Shown here: positions 33,117 through 44,530 of the stretch, in pieces | Layout of the letters: the number at the start of each line of letters is the position of its first letter | Numbering within the stretch: position 1 is the first letter of the stretch | Assembly (NCBI GenBank): GCA_003164895.1 | Contig: PLUL01000021.1 | Location: 1 to 64,000 of the forward strand | DNA from: Bacteroidota bacterium | GTDB lineage: Bacteria; Bacteroidota; Bacteroidia; Palsa-948 | Direction of reading: 5' to 3' | Length of the DNA stretch: 64,000 bases | Position numbers and translations under genes: made by a program | Notes under the pieces: generated by a model | The model's database searches: none | Seen by the model: only the letters and a program-made list of their open reading frames with translations | Told to the model about the DNA's origin: nothing

Positions 33117-36100
33117 GTGAAAGAATCGCAGACAAAATCTCATTACGAAAAAAAGTTCTTAGAAGAACTTGCACGCCTCAATGCCGAGCAGCGCAAAGCA
33201 GTAGAACATATTGATGGTCCCGTAATGGTCATCGCTGGTCCCGGCACAGGCAAAACACAAATCATTGCTGCGCGCATCGGGCATATTTTAAAATCGGATA
33301 TTCAAATTGCTCCGCACAATATTCTCTGCCTCACTTACACCGATGCAGGAACTGTGGCAATGAGAAACCGTTTGTTGCAATTCATCGGTCCCACAGCTTA
33401 CCGCGTTAACCTTTACACCTTTCATGCTTTCTGTAACGATATCATTCAGCACAATCTGGATTATTTTGGCAAGCGCGAAATGGAACCCATTTCAGAATTG
33501 GAAACCGTTCAGCTCATCCGCGAAATGCTGGATGCGCTCCCGCCTACCCATGCGCTCAAAAGATTGAAGGGAGAAATTTATTACGATGTTCCGCGCATAA
33601 AAGATCTCTTCCGCACCATGAAGGAAGAAGATTGGACACCCGAACATGTTTCTGCACAGATTGATAATTATCTAAACGACCTGCCTACTCGCGATGAATA
33701 CAAATACAAAAAAGCAAATTCAAAGACAGGAATTAAAGTGGGTGATGTAAAACAAAAAGATGTTGACGCGCAGAAAGAGAAAATGGAATTGCTTCGTGCA
33801 ACGGCAAAACTATTTCCAAAATATTGCGAGATGATGAAAGAGCGCAACCGCTACGATTACAGCGATATGATTTTGTGGGTGCTCAATGCTTTCAAGAAAG
33901 ACAAAAACTTTTTAAGCGCGTATCAGGAATGGTATCAGTATTTTCTCATAGACGAATATCAGGACACCAGCGGTGCGCAGAATGAACTTTTGCAATTGCT
34001 CATTGATTACTGGGAAAAACCAAACGTGTTTGTTGTGGGCGATGACGACCAGTGCATTTATGAATTTCAGGGCGCGCGTGTAAAGAACATGACCCAGTTC
34101 GTTGAACACTATCCCGACATTGAAGTGGTGGTGCTGAAAGAGAATTACCGCTCCACACAAAAAATTCTGGATGCATCAAAAGCAGTGATAGATAATAATG
34201 TTCAGAGATTGGTGAATCAATCTCCCTTGTTAAAGAAGATACCTGCTCTATCAAAAACTTTAGTTGCTTCCAACCCTGTCATTCAGAAATCGGATGTTGT
34301 TCCTCAGTTGATTCAGTATTATAATATTCAGCACGAAGAAGCCGACATTGTCGAACAGATATACACGCTCAAGGAAGAAGGAATAAATCTTTCAGAAGTT
34401 GCAATAATTTATTTCAAGCATGCACAATCGAACAACATCATCGAGCTGCTGGAGAAAAAAGAGATTCCTTATAATGTAAAGAAGAAAATAGATATTCTGA
34501 ATCTCACAGTCATTCAGCAGTTGCTGAATATTTTGTCTTATTTAAAAGAAGAGCACGACCGGCCACACAGCGGAGAATATCTTTTGTTCGAGATGATGCA
34601 TTATCGTTTTTTTGGGATCAATCCGAGAGACATCGCAAAGATATCTGCGCATTGCGGAAAAAATTATAAGCTGACTTGGAGAGGATTTCTTACAGATCAG
34701 GAAGGATTGAGATCATTGAACCTGGAAAATATTGATCCCATAATTTCCTTTGAAAAAAATCTGAACGACTGGATCTCCGAAGTGTCTAACAGCACACTTA
34801 CCATACTTTTTCAAAAAGTATTGAATCAAAGTCAGCTGCTGAAGTTCATTCTGAATGCAGCCGAAAGAGTTTGGCTGTTGCAGGTAACGACTACGTTTTA
34901 TGATTTCATTAAAGCAGAGTGTGAAAAACAGCCGTTGCTCACAATCAAACAATTCATAGAAATGATTCAGCAGATGCGCGAAGCAAATATTTCTATCGCC
35001 ATAAACAAAACGGTTTATGAAGAGAACGGTGTTAATCTCATCACAGCGCATTCTGCAAAAGGTTTGGAGTTTCGATACGTCTATTTAATAGGATGCACTA
35101 CCGATAATTGGGAACGCTCGCGAGGCATGACGAACAAATTCTCGCTTCCCGACACGCTCACCTTCACCCAAAAAGATGACGAGAACAAATTAGAAAGCGC
35201 AAGACGTTTGTTCTACGTTGGAATGACGCGCGCAAAAGAATACTTGCAGATATCTTTCGCAGAAAATTCCAATACCGGCAAAACACTTGAACATACTATA
35301 TATATAGAAGAAATAAAAGCAAAGACAGATATAATCATCGAAAAAAAACATCTGTCAACCGAAAAAATTTCTGAATACACAGCATTTGCGCTCACAGATA
35401 AAGAAATTTCAAAACCCGAAACACTTGCGCTGAATAAGGATTTCATCAATGCTCAGCTTGCAGACTATAGTTTAAGTGTTACGCATCTGAATAAATATTT
35501 AAAATGTTCTGTTGCTTTCTATTATGAAAATATTCTGCGTGTTCCTTCAGCAAAAAATGAAGACACTGCTTTTGGAACAGCCATTCACAGCACCTTGAAA
35601 TGGCTTTTTGATGAAATGATAAAGTCAAATCAATTTCCTTCCAAAGAAGCATTCATAACTATTTTTAAGAAAAGCTTATTCACCGAGAGAAGTTCATTCA
35701 CAGATATAGGATATAAAAACAAAATAAGTTTGGGCGAAAAGAATCTACCTGGATATTATAACAAATATGTCAACTTGTGGAATACGAATGTAAAGATGGA
35801 AGTTCCTATTAAGAATGTAGAATCGGAAGGAATTCCCATCAACGGGAAATTGGATAAAATAGAATTCACAGGAAATGAAGTTAATGTTGTTGATTACAAA
35901 ACAGGAAATCCTGAAAAAGGAATAAAAGGGCTAAACCCTCCAAGCGAAAAAGAACCTTATGGTGGAGATTACTGGAGACAAATTGTTTTCTACAAAATTC
36001 TTTTGGACAGCTATAAGCGCAATGACTGGAAAATGGTTTCAGGAGAAATTGATTTCATTTTAAAAGATGAAAAAAAGACAAAAGATTTTATAAAGATAAA

Positions 36101-36287
36101 ACTACCGGTAAGCAAAGAGGATATTTCTACAGTAAGAAATCAAATAAAAGAAGTTTACGGAAAAATAATGAACCATGAATTCACTCAGAGGTGCGAAGAT
36201 GAAAAATGCCGTTGGTGCACATTCATAAAAAGCAACCGCACTATTTTGATGTTTGAAGAAAGTAATCAAGAATTATTTGAGAGCTGA
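33117..36287 (+). CDS. UvrD-type helicase fused to a PD-(D/E)XK nuclease with Cys cluster
   Basis: 1056 residues from GTG 33117. Superfamily 1 helicase motifs run in order: Q-motif region LNAEQRKAVEH, Walker A AGPGTGKT (40-47), Ia LTYTDAGTVAMRNRL, II FLIDEYQDTS, III VVGDDDQCIYEFQGA, IV ENYRST, V TAHSAKGLEF, VI RRLFYVGMTRAKEY. From about 790 a RecB-like nuclease follows, with GTAIHSTLKWLF, then GKLDKIEF and VVDYKTG, which are the metal and catalytic residues. One Cys in KYLKCSVAFYYEN together with C-x4-C-x2-C near the end (RCEDEKCRWCTF) matches the 4Fe-4S staple of AddB-type nucleases. Probably single-gene DNA end processing or repair. Divergent from rpsF. Confidence 0.93.
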   Translation: MKESQTKSHYEKKFLEELARLNAEQRKAVEHIDGPVMVIAGPGTGKTQIIAARIGHILKSDIQIAPHNILCLTYTDAGTVAMRNRLLQFIGPTAYRVNLYTFHAFCNDIIQHNLDYFGKREMEPISELETVQLIREMLDALPPTHALKRLKGEIYYDVPRIKDLFRTMKEEDWTPEHVSAQIDNYLNDLPTRDEYKYKKANSKTGIKVGDVKQKDVDAQKEKMELLRATAKLFPKYCEMMKERNRYDYSDMILWVLNAFKKDKNFLSAYQEWYQYFLIDEYQDTSGAQNELLQLLIDYWEKPNVFVVGDDDQCIYEFQGARVKNMTQFVEHYPDIEVVVLKENYRSTQKILDASKAVIDNNVQRLVNQSPLLKKIPALSKTLVASNPVIQKSDVVPQLIQYYNIQHEEADIVEQIYTLKEEGINLSEVAIIYFKHAQSNNIIELLEKKEIPYNVKKKIDILNLTVIQQLLNILSYLKEEHDRPHSGEYLLFEMMHYRFFGINPRDIAKISAHCGKNYKLTWRGFLTDQEGLRSLNLENIDPIISFEKNLNDWISEVSNSTLTILFQKVLNQSQLLKFILNAAERVWLLQVTTTFYDFIKAECEKQPLLTIKQFIEMIQQMREANISIAINKTVYEENGVNLITAHSAKGLEFRYVYLIGCTTDNWERSRGMTNKFSLPDTLTFTQKDDENKLESARRLFYVGMTRAKEYLQISFAENSNTGKTLEHTIYIEEIKAKTDIIIEKKHLSTEKISEYTAFALTDKEISKPETLALNKDFINAQLADYSLSVTHLNKYLKCSVAFYYENILRVPSAKNEDTAFGTAIHSTLKWLFDEMIKSNQFPSKEAFITIFKKSLFTERSSFTDIGYKNKISLGEKNLPGYYNKYVNLWNTNVKMEVPIKNVESEGIPINGKLDKIEFTGNEVNVVDYKTGNPEKGIKGLNPPSEKEPYGGDYWRQIVFYKILLDSYKRNDWKMVSGEIDFILKDEKKTKDFIKIKLPVSKEDISTVRNQIKEVYGKIMNHEFTQRCEDEKCRWCTFIKSNRTILMFEESNQELFES

Positions 36288-36672
36288 TTGCTTTAATATG
36301 CGGAGAAAAGATTGCAATTGGTTTGATTTTGTTATTAACAATAATATCCCTCCCTCTCTTGCACTCACTGATGGAAAAATCTATTGTAGTTTCCTATAGC
36401 TGTTCAGACGCTATTTTTCTTCTAAAATTCAATACTGAAAGCAACTTATTGGACATGTATGTTATTCGAAAAGAATGGGGTCTAAACGGGGTTATTAACA
36501 CATTGTTGAAAAATATTTCAAAAACCATTTTTCGTATTAAAATTAATGTACCTTTGCGCCCCTTCTGAAGTTCATTCACGCATATAAACGTATGCGGTAT
36601 TCTTCAACGAAGGAGAAAATATTTTGTTTGCTCCGTAAAAATTACGGTGTAAACGCAACAAAAAAAAACGAA
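36288..36672 (+). other. 385-base region before the ribosomal operon
   Basis: No supported gene. An 81-codon frame at 36323-36568 runs through the promoter and has no family features, so it is rejected. Just before rpsL the long leader (about 110 bases) has frames open in phase with rpsL but no bS12-like residues. Confidence 0.55.
36549..36556 (+). promoter_or_regulatory. Promoter -7 element of the rpsL-rplQ operon (TACCTTTG)
   Basis: Exact TAnnTTTG, about 117 bases before rpsL. A T-rich TTTTTCG about 19-20 bases upstream may act as the -33 element. This is the only strong match before the 18-kb cluster. Confidence 0.65.
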
Positions 36673-37092
36673 ATGCCAACAATACAACAACTGATCAGAC
36701 ACGGACGCAAAAAGTTTACGCGCAAGAGTAAGTCTATCGCATTAAACCGCAGTCCGCAAAGAAGAGGCGTATGCATTAAAGTGTACACCACTACTCCTAA
36801 AAAACCAAATTCAGCTTTGAGAAAAGTTGCGAAAGTTCGTCTCTCTAACGGAAACGAAATCATTGCATACATTCCGGGGGAAGGACATAATTTGCAAGAG
36901 CACTCAATTGTTCTTGTTCGCGGAGGCAGGGTAAAAGATTTACCTGGAGTTCGTTATCACATCGTACGAGGAACATTGGACACAGCAGGTGTGGATGCCA
37001 TGCGCCAGTCACGTTCTAAATACGGAGCAAAAAGACCTAAAGCAGGTGCCGCAAGTGCAGCTCCAAAAGCAGCAGCAGAACCTAAAAAATAA
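36673..37092 (+). CDS. rpsL: Ribosomal protein uS12
   Basis: 139 residues from ATG 36673 ([15 protein letters not shown]). An upstream ATG at 36592 adds 27 residues with no family similarity. The decoding loops [18 protein letters not shown] and [13 protein letters not shown] carry the wild-type lysines linked to streptomycin sensitivity. The C-terminal Ala/Lys tail ([15 protein letters not shown]) is longer than in E. coli. Confidence 0.98.
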   Translation: MPTIQQLIRHGRKKFTRKSKSIALNRSPQRRGVCIKVYTTTPKKPNSALRKVAKVRLSNGNEIIAYIPGEGHNLQEHSIVLVRGGRVKDLPGVRYHIVRGTLDTAGVDAMRQSRSKYGAKRPKAGAASAAPKAAAEPKK

Positions 37093-37101
37093 TTAAACAG
37101 A

Positions 37102-37572
37102 ATGAGAAAAGAAAAAGCAAAAAGACGATACCTTCTTCCTGATCCAAAATTTCAGGATGCATTAGTTACACGTTTTGTGAACAACCTTATGCTTAGTGGA
37201 AAAAAGAACAAAGCATATGGCATTTTTTACAATACTTTGGAAATAGTTGCTGATAAAACCAAAGAAGATGGTTTGCAAACTTGGAAAAAAGCGTTGAGCA
37301 ATGTTACTCCTTCTGTTGAAGTAAAATCACGCAGGATTGGAGGAGCAAATTATCAAATTCCTATGGAAGTTCGTCCTGAAAGAAAAATAGCTCTTGCCAT
37401 GAAATGGCTTATTCAATACGCTAAGGAAAGAAAAGAAAACAGAATGAGCAATGGGCTTGCATCTGAAATCATTGCTGCGGCAAAAATGGAAGGCGGAGCA
37501 TATAAAAAGAAAGAAGACACGCACCGCATGGCGGAAGCTAACAAAGCATATTCACACTTTAAGATTAGGTAA
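37102..37572 (+). CDS. rpsG: Ribosomal protein uS7
   Basis: 156 residues, normal length. Begins MRKEKAKRRYLLPDPKFQD and has VEVKSRRIGGANYQIPMEVR and KEDTHRMAEANKAYSHFKIR. It nucleates assembly of the 30S head. 9 bases after rpsL and 6 before fusA. Confidence 0.98.
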   Translation: MRKEKAKRRYLLPDPKFQDALVTRFVNNLMLSGKKNKAYGIFYNTLEIVADKTKEDGLQTWKKALSNVTPSVEVKSRRIGGANYQIPMEVRPERKIALAMKWLIQYAKERKENRMSNGLASEIIAAAKMEGGAYKKKEDTHRMAEANKAYSHFKIR

Positions 37573-37578
37573 TATATA

Positions 37579-39705
37579 ATGAGCGATTTACATTTCACAC
37601 GGAACATTGGCATAGCTGCTCATATTGACGCAGGCAAAACAACTTGCACTGAGCGTATTCTATATTATACTGGTGTTAATCATAAGATTGGTGAAGTTCA
37701 TGATGGCGCTGCTACAATGGATTGGATGGTTCAGGAACAGGAGCGAGGAATCACTATTACTTCTGCTGCTACCACATGCTTCTGGAACTATCGTGGTAAT
37801 AAATATAAGGTAAACATTATTGATACTCCAGGTCACGTTGACTTTACTGTTGAGGTGAATCGTTCACTTCGTGTATTGGACGGACTTGTATTTCTTTTCT
37901 CTGCAGTTGATGGTGTTGAGCCTCAATCTGAAACTAACTGGCGTCTTGCAAATAATTATAACGTAACTCGTATCTGTTTTGTAAATAAAATGGACCGTGC
38001 TGGTGCTGATTTTCTTAATGTATGCAAGCAGGTAAAAGAAATGCTTGGAGGAAACGCTGTACCCCTTCAATTGCCTCTTGGAGCTGAAGGGAATTTCCGC
38101 GGTGTTGTTGACTTAATTAACAACAGGGCAATTGAATGGAACGAAGAAGATAAAGGCATGACTTTCAAGGTGGTTGAAATTCCAGCCGAAATGAAAGATG
38201 AAGTATATCACTGGAGAGAAAAATTACTTGAATCAGTTTCTGAATTTGATGATAAGATAATGGAAAAATTCTTCAGCGATCAGTCAACTATTACTGAAGA
38301 TGAAGTTCTGACTGCATTACGCAAAGCAACTATTGCAGGAAAAATTATTCCTATGGTTTGCGGTTCAGCATTCAAGAATAAAGGAGTTCAAACCATGCTT
38401 GATCTGGTTATGGCAATCATGCCATCTCCTATGGATAAAGATAATATTCACGGTATAAACCCCGATACAGAACAAGAAGTTACACGTAAACCGGATGTAA
38501 AAGATCCTTTTACAGCTCTTGCATTTAAAATTGCTACCGATCCTTTCGTAGGACGTTTGGCTTTCTTCCGCGCATATTCAGGAAGATTGGATTCTGGTTC
38601 TTATGTATTGAATACTCGTTCAGGACAAAAAGAACGTATCTCTCGTATTTTTCAAATGCACGCCAACAAACAGAATCAGGTTCCATTTATTGAAGCGGGT
38701 GATATTGGCGCAGCTGTTGGATTTAAAGATATTAAAACAGGTGATACGCTTTGTGATGAGAAAAATCCTATTGTTCTCGAAGCAATGAATTTCCCTGAAC
38801 CTGTTATCGGTATTGCTGTTGAACCAAAAACTCAAGCAGACCTAGATAAACTCGGAAACTCTCTTGCAAAACTTGCAGAAGAAGATCCTACCTTCAGAGT
38901 TAAAACTGATGAAGATTCAAGCCAAACTATTATCAGCGGAATGGGTGAACTTCACTTGGAAATTATTGTTGACCGTTTGAAACGTGAATTTAAAGTTGAA
39001 GTTAATCAAGGTGCTCCTCAGGTTAATTATAAAGAAGCTATCAACGCTACGATCGAACATCGTGAAGTATATAAGAAACAAACAGGTGGCCGCGGAAAAT
39101 TTGCAGACATCGAGTTTACAGTTTCTCCTGTTGACGCTGACTTCGTAACTACAGACAAGAATGGCGGATTACAATTTGAGAATGAAGTTACAGGTGGAAA
39201 CATTCCACGCGAGTTTATTCCTGCAATTGAAAAAGGATTCCGTGCAGCAATGACAAACGGTGTTCTTGCCGGATTCCAAATGCAAACAATGAAAATTGTT
39301 GTTACTGACGGTTCATACCACGATGTGGATTCTGATGCGCTGTCATTTGAGATATGCGCACGTACTGCATTCCGCGAAGCAATACCAAAAGCAAAACCTG
39401 TTCTTCTTGAACCGATCATGAAAATGGAAGTTATTACTCCCGAACAATATATGGGTGATGTGGTTGGTGACTTGAACCGCAGACGAGGAATCATTGAAGG
39501 AATGGATAGCAAAGGAAATGCCCAGGTGATCAAAGCAAAAGTTCCGCTTGGAGAAATGTTCGGATATGTAACTCAGTTGCGAACGCTTACATCAGGACGA
39601 GCAACTTCTACTATGGAGTTTTCGCATTATGCTGAGACCCCAAGAAATATTTCCGAAGAAGTAATTGCAAAAGCAAAAGGTAAAAAAGCAGCAGAAAAAG
39701 TTTAA
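37579..39705 (+). CDS. fusA: Elongation factor G
   Basis: 708 residues, the ribosomal translocase. G1 [11 protein letters not shown]2 [15 protein letters not shown]3 [12 protein letters not shown]4 NKMDRAGAD. Domain IV has [16 protein letters not shown] and NGVLAGFQM, and domain V ends with [17 protein letters not shown]. It lies between rpsG and rpsJ with no tuf gene after it, the usual Bacteroidota order. Confidence 0.99.
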   Translation: MSDLHFTRNIGIAAHIDAGKTTCTERILYYTGVNHKIGEVHDGAATMDWMVQEQERGITITSAATTCFWNYRGNKYKVNIIDTPGHVDFTVEVNRSLRVLDGLVFLFSAVDGVEPQSETNWRLANNYNVTRICFVNKMDRAGADFLNVCKQVKEMLGGNAVPLQLPLGAEGNFRGVVDLINNRAIEWNEEDKGMTFKVVEIPAEMKDEVYHWREKLLESVSEFDDKIMEKFFSDQSTITEDEVLTALRKATIAGKIIPMVCGSAFKNKGVQTMLDLVMAIMPSPMDKDNIHGINPDTEQEVTRKPDVKDPFTALAFKIATDPFVGRLAFFRAYSGRLDSGSYVLNTRSGQKERISRIFQMHANKQNQVPFIEAGDIGAAVGFKDIKTGDTLCDEKNPIVLEAMNFPEPVIGIAVEPKTQADLDKLGNSLAKLAEEDPTFRVKTDEDSSQTIISGMGELHLEIIVDRLKREFKVEVNQGAPQVNYKEAINATIEHREVYKKQTGGRGKFADIEFTVSPVDADFVTTDKNGGLQFENEVTGGNIPREFIPAIEKGFRAAMTNGVLAGFQMQTMKIVVTDGSYHDVDSDALSFEICARTAFREAIPKAKPVLLEPIMKMEVITPEQYMGDVVGDLNRRRGIIEGMDSKGNAQVIKAKVPLGEMFGYVTQLRTLTSGRATSTMEFSHYAETPRNISEEVIAKAKGKKAAEKV

Positions 39706-39720
39706 TATTATAAATTAAAT

Positions 39721-40029
39721 ATGAGCCAGCAAAAGATCCGCATCAAACTAAAATCGTACGATCATCACCTCGTGGATAAATCGGCAGAGAAAATTGTAAA
39801 GACAGTAAAGTCAACAGGAGCTGTGGTAAGCGGGCCCATTCCACTTCCAACCAATAAACGCATTTATACTGTTCTTCGCTCACCTCACGTGAATAAAAAA
39901 GCAAGAGAACAGTTTCAACTGTGCACATACAAACGCTTGCTCGATATTTATAGTTCAAGCCCAAAAACAATTGATGCACTAAGTAAACTCGAATTACCAA
40001 GCGGCGTGGAAGTAGAAATTAAAGTATAA
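39721..40029 (+). CDS. rpsJ: Ribosomal protein uS10
   Basis: 102 residues, complete. Motifs [40 protein letters not shown] and [20 protein letters not shown]. It also serves in transcription antitermination as NusE. First gene of the S10 block, 15 bases after fusA. Confidence 0.98.
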   Translation: MSQQKIRIKLKSYDHHLVDKSAEKIVKTVKSTGAVVSGPIPLPTNKRIYTVLRSPHVNKKAREQFQLCTYKRLLDIYSSSPKTIDALSKLELPSGVEVEIKV

Positions 40030-40083
40030 CAGATTTTTTTGAAACAGAAACTTTAGATTTTAGAATAAAAAAATATAAATAAA

Positions 40084-40704
40084 ATGTCAGGAATTCTCGG
40101 AAAAAAAATAGGTATGACAAATATGTTCGATGTATCAGGCAGATACATTGCATGTACAGTCATTGAAGCGGGACCATGTGTTGTTACTCAGGTAAAAACA
40201 ACAGATAAGGACGGATACAATTCTGTTCAACTCGGATTTGGCGAGAGAAAAGAAAAACATACTACTTCTCCGCAAATGGGTCATTTCAAAAAAGCAGGAA
40301 CTACTCCCAAGAAAAAAGTGGTGGAGTTCCGTGACTTTGATGGGGAAGAAAAGAAGATGGGTGATGTTGTCACACTTGATATTTTTACTGAAGGAGAATA
40401 TGTGGATGTTATCGGAACATCCAAAGGAAAGGGATTTCAGGGAGTTGTGAAAAGACATCATTTCAGCGGAGTTGGTGGCGCAACGCACGGTCAGCATGAC
40501 CGTCAACGCGCTGGAGGTTCTATGGGTGCTTCTTCTTACCCATCACACGTATTCAAAGGCAAACGTATGCCTGGAAGAATGGGTGGCGACAGAGTGAAAG
40601 CTCGCAACCTTGAAGTAATGAAATTAATTAAGGATAAAAATCTTTTAGTTGTAAAAGGTTCCGTTCCTGGAGCAAGCGGAAGTTTTGTAATCATTCATAA
40701 ATAA
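40084..40704 (+). CDS. rplC: Ribosomal protein uL3
   Basis: 206 residues. Begins [16 protein letters not shown]. The peptidyl-transferase loop is [20 protein letters not shown] and the end has [17 protein letters not shown]. An early assembly protein of the 50S. The 54-base gap before it is one of the longer ones of the cluster, but no hairpin is seen there. Confidence 0.98.
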   Translation: MSGILGKKIGMTNMFDVSGRYIACTVIEAGPCVVTQVKTTDKDGYNSVQLGFGERKEKHTTSPQMGHFKKAGTTPKKKVVEFRDFDGEEKKMGDVVTLDIFTEGEYVDVIGTSKGKGFQGVVKRHHFSGVGGATHGQHDRQRAGGSMGASSYPSHVFKGKRMPGRMGGDRVKARNLEVMKLIKDKNLLVVKGSVPGASGSFVIIHK

Positions 40705-40725
40705 TTGTTGTAAATAATAATTGCA

Positions 40726-41373
40726 ATGGAAATAGCAGTATATAATTCAAAAGGAAATAAAACGAAACGTACGGTTTCTCTGGATGATTCCATTTTCAAT
40801 GTGGAACCAAATGACCATGCGATTTACCTTGACGTAAAACAATACCTTGCGAATCAAAGACAAGGAACTCATAAATCTAAAGAAAGGAATGAAATTCACG
40901 GAAGTACACGCAAACTTGTGAAGCAAAAAGGTTCTGGCGGTGCGCGTAAAGGAAGTATTAAGAATCCTCTTTTCAGAGGCGGCGGACGGGTTTTTGGTCC
41001 AGAGCCAAGAGATTATTCTTTCAAATTGAATAAGAAAGCAAAAAGAGTTGCACGTATCAGCGCACTTTCTCAAAAAGCAAAAGCTAATTCCATCACTGTT
41101 CTTGAGGATTTTAATTTTGAAAATCCAAAAACAAAAAATTACGTGGAATTGCTTGGCAATTTTGAAATGACCGGAAAGAAAACTTTGCTTGTAACTAATA
41201 GCGATGATAAAAACATTGTTCTTTCAGCAAGAAACCTGAAAGGTGCAAAAGTTACTTCAGTGAATTCACTGAACACATACGACATTATGAATGCAAGTAA
41301 TTTGCTTTTGTCAGAGAGTTCTATCAAAGCAATTGAAACAATATTACTGAACACTAACACATCTGAGTCATGA
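40726..41373 (+). CDS. rplD: Ribosomal protein uL4
   Basis: 215 residues. The tunnel loop is [20 protein letters not shown] with [19 protein letters not shown]; the globular part continues [16 protein letters not shown]. Its stop overlaps the rplW start (ATGA), which couples their translation. uL4 represses the S10 operon in E. coli; no similar leader is evident here. Confidence 0.98.
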   Translation: MEIAVYNSKGNKTKRTVSLDDSIFNVEPNDHAIYLDVKQYLANQRQGTHKSKERNEIHGSTRKLVKQKGSGGARKGSIKNPLFRGGGRVFGPEPRDYSFKLNKKAKRVARISALSQKAKANSITVLEDFNFENPKTKNYVELLGNFEMTGKKTLLVTNSDDKNIVLSARNLKGAKVTSVNSLNTYDIMNASNLLLSESSIKAIETILLNTNTSES

Positions 41374-41657
41374 GCATTTACGTAAAACCAATCATCACCG
41401 AAAAATTTTCTGCAATGGCAGACAAAGGTCGCTATGCTTTTGTAGTTGAAAAGACTGCAAACAAAGTGGAAATTAAAAACGCCATTGAAAAAGCATACGG
41501 AGTTACTGTTCAATCGGTGAACACGATGAATTACATAGGTAAAATAAAAATGAGATATACACAGACAAAAATAATGAATGGTCTGGTTAAGAAAGCCAAG
41601 AAAGCTGTAGTAACACTCAAGAAAGGCGACACAATTGATCTTTACGGAAATATTTAA
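41370..41657 (+). CDS. rplW: Ribosomal protein uL23
   Basis: 95 residues. Motifs [20 protein letters not shown] and [18 protein letters not shown]. It lies at the tunnel exit and is a docking site for SRP and trigger factor. Starts in the 4-base overlap with rplD. Confidence 0.98.
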   Translation: MSIYVKPIITEKFSAMADKGRYAFVVEKTANKVEIKNAIEKAYGVTVQSVNTMNYIGKIKMRYTQTKIMNGLVKKAKKAVVTLKKGDTIDLYGNI

Positions 41658-41669
41658 TAAAGAAAAACA

Positions 41670-42512
41670 ATGGGAGTAAAAAGATTCAGACCTCTTACAC
41701 CGGGTCAAAGACATAAAGCGACAAATGACAACAAAGACATTACTACAAATGTTCCTGAGAAGTCTTTGCTTCGTCCGCACAAAAGCAGCGGAGGTCGTAA
41801 CCGCACTGGTAAAATGACCATGCGTTACATCGGTGGCGGACATAAAAGACGTTACCGCGTTATTGATTTCAAAAGAGACAAACATGACATTCCGGCGCTT
41901 GTAAAAACTATTGAATACGATCCAATGCGTACTGGTCGTATCGCACTTCTCCAATACAGTGACGGAGAAAAAAGATACATCCTTGCTCCTCAAGGATTGC
42001 AAGTTGGTCAAACAATCGTTTCAGGACAAAATGTTGCTCCAAATGTTGGAAACGCAATGCCTCTTTCAAATATTCCACTGGGAACAATTGTACATAACAT
42101 TGAATTGAATCCTGGTCAGGGTGGAAAATTCATTCGCAGTGCAGGAACTTATGCTCAGCTTACATCTAAAGAAGGAACTTACGTCACACTAAAAATGCCT
42201 TCCGGTGAAATTCGCATGGTACTTGCCAAGTGCATGGCTGTTGTTGGCTCTGTTTCAAATACAGACCACAGTCTTGAAAGACACGGAAAAGCAGGACGTA
42301 TCCGCTGGTTCGGAAGACGACCACGCACACGTGCAGTTGTAATGAATCCGGTTGACCATCCGATGGGTGGCGGTGAAGGAAGAGCGTCAGGAGGACAACC
42401 TCGTTCACGTAAAGGCACAGGATTAAGAGGACAAAAAACAAGGAACAAAACAAAAGCTTCTAATCGTTATATTATCGAAAGAAGAACAAAAGGATACGGT
42501 TCTAAAAAATAA
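41670..42512 (+). CDS. rplB: Ribosomal protein uL2
   Basis: 280 residues. Core motifs [39 protein letters not shown] and the catalytic-centre region [19 protein letters not shown]. Complete and of usual length for the phylum. Confidence 0.98.
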   Translation: MGVKRFRPLTPGQRHKATNDNKDITTNVPEKSLLRPHKSSGGRNRTGKMTMRYIGGGHKRRYRVIDFKRDKHDIPALVKTIEYDPMRTGRIALLQYSDGEKRYILAPQGLQVGQTIVSGQNVAPNVGNAMPLSNIPLGTIVHNIELNPGQGGKFIRSAGTYAQLTSKEGTYVTLKMPSGEIRMVLAKCMAVVGSVSNTDHSLERHGKAGRIRWFGRRPRTRAVVMNPVDHPMGGGEGRASGGQPRSRKGTGLRGQKTRNKTKASNRYIIERRTKGYGSKK

Positions 42513-42529
42513 TTAATACAAACAAAGAC

Positions 42530-42835
42530 ATGGCTCGTTCGCTAAAAAAAGGATTCTTCGTAGATTTCAAACTCAACAAAAGAGTTCAGGAAGTTGTTGC
42601 AGGAAAAAAGAAATATGTAATTAAAACTTGGTCGCGCAGATCAATGATTTCTCCTGACTTTGTCGGAATGACTTTCGCGGTTCATAACGGGAATAAATTT
42701 ATTCCGGTTTATGTAACAGAAAACATGGTTGGTCATCGCTTGGGAGAATTTTCTCCTACTCGTACCTTCCGCGGACATACAGGTCACGTTAAAGCAGAAG
42801 CAAATGCACCTGCTGCACCAAAAGAAAATAAATAA
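42530..42835 (+). CDS. rpsS: Ribosomal protein uS19
   Basis: 101 residues. Begins [20 protein letters not shown] and has [20 protein letters not shown] and [19 protein letters not shown]. The Ala-rich end ([12 protein letters not shown]) is a typical phylum extension. Confidence 0.98.
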   Translation: MARSLKKGFFVDFKLNKRVQEVVAGKKKYVIKTWSRRSMISPDFVGMTFAVHNGNKFIPVYVTENMVGHRLGEFSPTRTFRGHTGHVKAEANAPAAPKENK

Positions 42836-42866
42836 TTGAAGAATAATTTTTAATAAGAAAAATAAA

Positions 42867-43274
42867 ATGGGAGTTCGTAAACGTGAAATGGCAGACGCAA
42901 GAAAAGAAGCGAACAAAACTTCTTATTTCGCGAAGTTGAATAATTATCCAACTTCTCCGAGAAAAATGCGCTTACTTGCCGACCTTATCCGAAACAAACC
43001 GGTTGAACACGCTTTGAATGTGCTTCGCTTTCATGCACAACATGCTTCAACACCTCTTTCCAAACTGATTGTTTCTGCAGTAAAAAATTACGAAGCAAAA
43101 ACAGGTTTGCGTGCCGAAGACAGCAATTTATTTGTAAAAGAAATCAGAGTGGATGAAGGCGCAATGCTGAAACGATTCCGCCCTGCTCCGCAAGGAAGAG
43201 CGTACAGAATTCGTAAACGTTCAAATCATGTAACTGTAGTGTTAGATACAAAAAAAGAAGAACAACAATCATAG
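42867..43274 (+). CDS. rplV: Ribosomal protein uL22
   Basis: 135 residues. [20 protein letters not shown] at the start and the tunnel hairpin [20 protein letters not shown] are intact. The N-terminal 20 residues ([20 protein letters not shown]) are longer than in E. coli. No macrolide-resistance deletion in the hairpin is seen. Confidence 0.98.
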   Translation: MGVRKREMADARKEANKTSYFAKLNNYPTSPRKMRLLADLIRNKPVEHALNVLRFHAQHASTPLSKLIVSAVKNYEAKTGLRAEDSNLFVKEIRVDEGAMLKRFRPAPQGRAYRIRKRSNHVTVVLDTKKEEQQS

Positions 43275-43278
43275 AATA

Positions 43279-44049
43279 ATGGGACAAAAAGCAAATCCAA
43301 TTGGTAATCGCCTCGGAATCATCCGCGGATGGGACTCTGCATGGTTTGGTGGAAAACACTATGCTGAAAAACTTATTGAAGACGAAAGCATTCGCAAATA
43401 TCTGAACGCGCGTTTACAAAAAAGCAGCATCTCTCGTATTGTCATTGAGAGAACACAAAAACTTGTTACTGTTACAATTCACACCGCTCGCCCGGGAATT
43501 ATTATTGGAAAGGGCGGTTCGGAAGTTGATAAATTAAAAGAAGAATTAAAAAAGATTACTAATAAAGACATTCAGATAAATATTTTTGAAGTAAAACGTC
43601 CGGAAGTTGACGCTCGAATTGTTGCCGATGGAATTGCACGACAAATTGAAGCGAGAATTTCTCACAAGCGTTGCATTAAAATGGCAATCGCATCCGCAAT
43701 GAGAATGGGCGCAGAAGGAATTAAAGTTCGCGCGGGTGGTCGTTTAGGAGGCGTGGAAATTGCACGCAGTGAAGAATTTAAGGAAGGAAGAACTCCTCTT
43801 CATACATTCCGCGCTGATATTGATTACGCAAATTCTGAAGCTCATACTTCAATGGGAAGAATAGGAATTAAAGTTTGGATTTGCAGAGGAGAAGTTTTTG
43901 GAAAACGTGACCTCTCCCCTAACATTACTGACAGACGCGATAAGAAAAAAGGAAAACATAAAGAAGGCGGAGAACACCGTGGCGACCGCAGAGACAGCAG
44001 AGGCGGAGGCAGAGATAATCGCGGTGGTGGCGGAAGAGACAGAAGATAA
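43279..44049 (+). CDS. rpsC: Ribosomal protein uS3 with RGG-like tail
   Basis: 256 residues. Begins [20 protein letters not shown]. The KH domain has [20 protein letters not shown] and the head domain [19 protein letters not shown]. The last about 40 residues are a charged Gly/Arg/Asp-rich tail ([14 protein letters not shown]) that E. coli uS3 lacks; it probably binds RNA and is disordered. uS3 forms part of the mRNA entry channel. Confidence 0.97.
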   Translation: MGQKANPIGNRLGIIRGWDSAWFGGKHYAEKLIEDESIRKYLNARLQKSSISRIVIERTQKLVTVTIHTARPGIIIGKGGSEVDKLKEELKKITNKDIQINIFEVKRPEVDARIVADGIARQIEARISHKRCIKMAIASAMRMGAEGIKVRAGGRLGGVEIARSEEFKEGRTPLHTFRADIDYANSEAHTSMGRIGIKVWICRGEVFGKRDLSPNITDRRDKKKGKHKEGGEHRGDRRDSRGGGRDNRGGGGRDRR

Positions 44050-44084
44050 AAATTAAACATTGAACTTTTAAACTTTGATATAAC

Positions 44085-44513
44085 GTGTTACAACCAAAGA
44101 AAACAACATTCAGAAAAATGCACAAGATGATTCCAAGCGGAAATTCCCGCAGAGGAAACACATTGGCATTTGGTTCTTTCGGCATAAAAGCCATGGAAAC
44201 CGTATGGATTACTTCGCGTCAGATTGAAGCTGCGCGTGTTGCCCTTACTCGCCATCTGGGACGAGAATCAAAAGTGTGGATACGAATTTTTCCCGACAAA
44301 CCCATCACTAAAAAATCTCCTGGAACTCGTATGGGAAAAGGAAAAGGAAATCCGGAATATTGGGTGGCAGTTGTAAAAGCCGGCAGAGTAATGTTTGAAA
44401 CCGAAGGTGTAAAATTGGCTGATGCGAAAGAAGCATTCCGACTTACCGGAGACAAACTTCCTTGCTTATCGAAGTTCATTGTAAGAAATGATTATTCTGA
44501 AAATAAAGATTAA
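44085..44513 (+). CDS. rplP: Ribosomal protein uL16
   Basis: 142 residues from a GTG start at 44085 ([13 protein letters not shown]). Core [20 protein letters not shown] and [20 protein letters not shown]. The start is supported by the exact family N terminus. Close to the A-site tRNA elbow. Confidence 0.98.
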   Translation: MLQPKKTTFRKMHKMIPSGNSRRGNTLAFGSFGIKAMETVWITSRQIEAARVALTRHLGRESKVWIRIFPDKPITKKSPGTRMGKGKGNPEYWVAVVKAGRVMFETEGVKLADAKEAFRLTGDKLPCLSKFIVRNDYSENKD

Positions 44514-44530
44514 GTTAATAGCAATATAAA

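Noticed and set aside
36323-36568. 81-codon open frame before rpsL
   Set aside because: It runs through the predicted operon promoter, ends at its transcription start region and shows no family motif; composition looks non-coding.
41139-42011. 290-codon antisense frame across rplD, rplW and rplB
   Set aside because: Overlaps three essential genes entirely; composition (Cys, Phe, His-rich) is typical of antisense reading.
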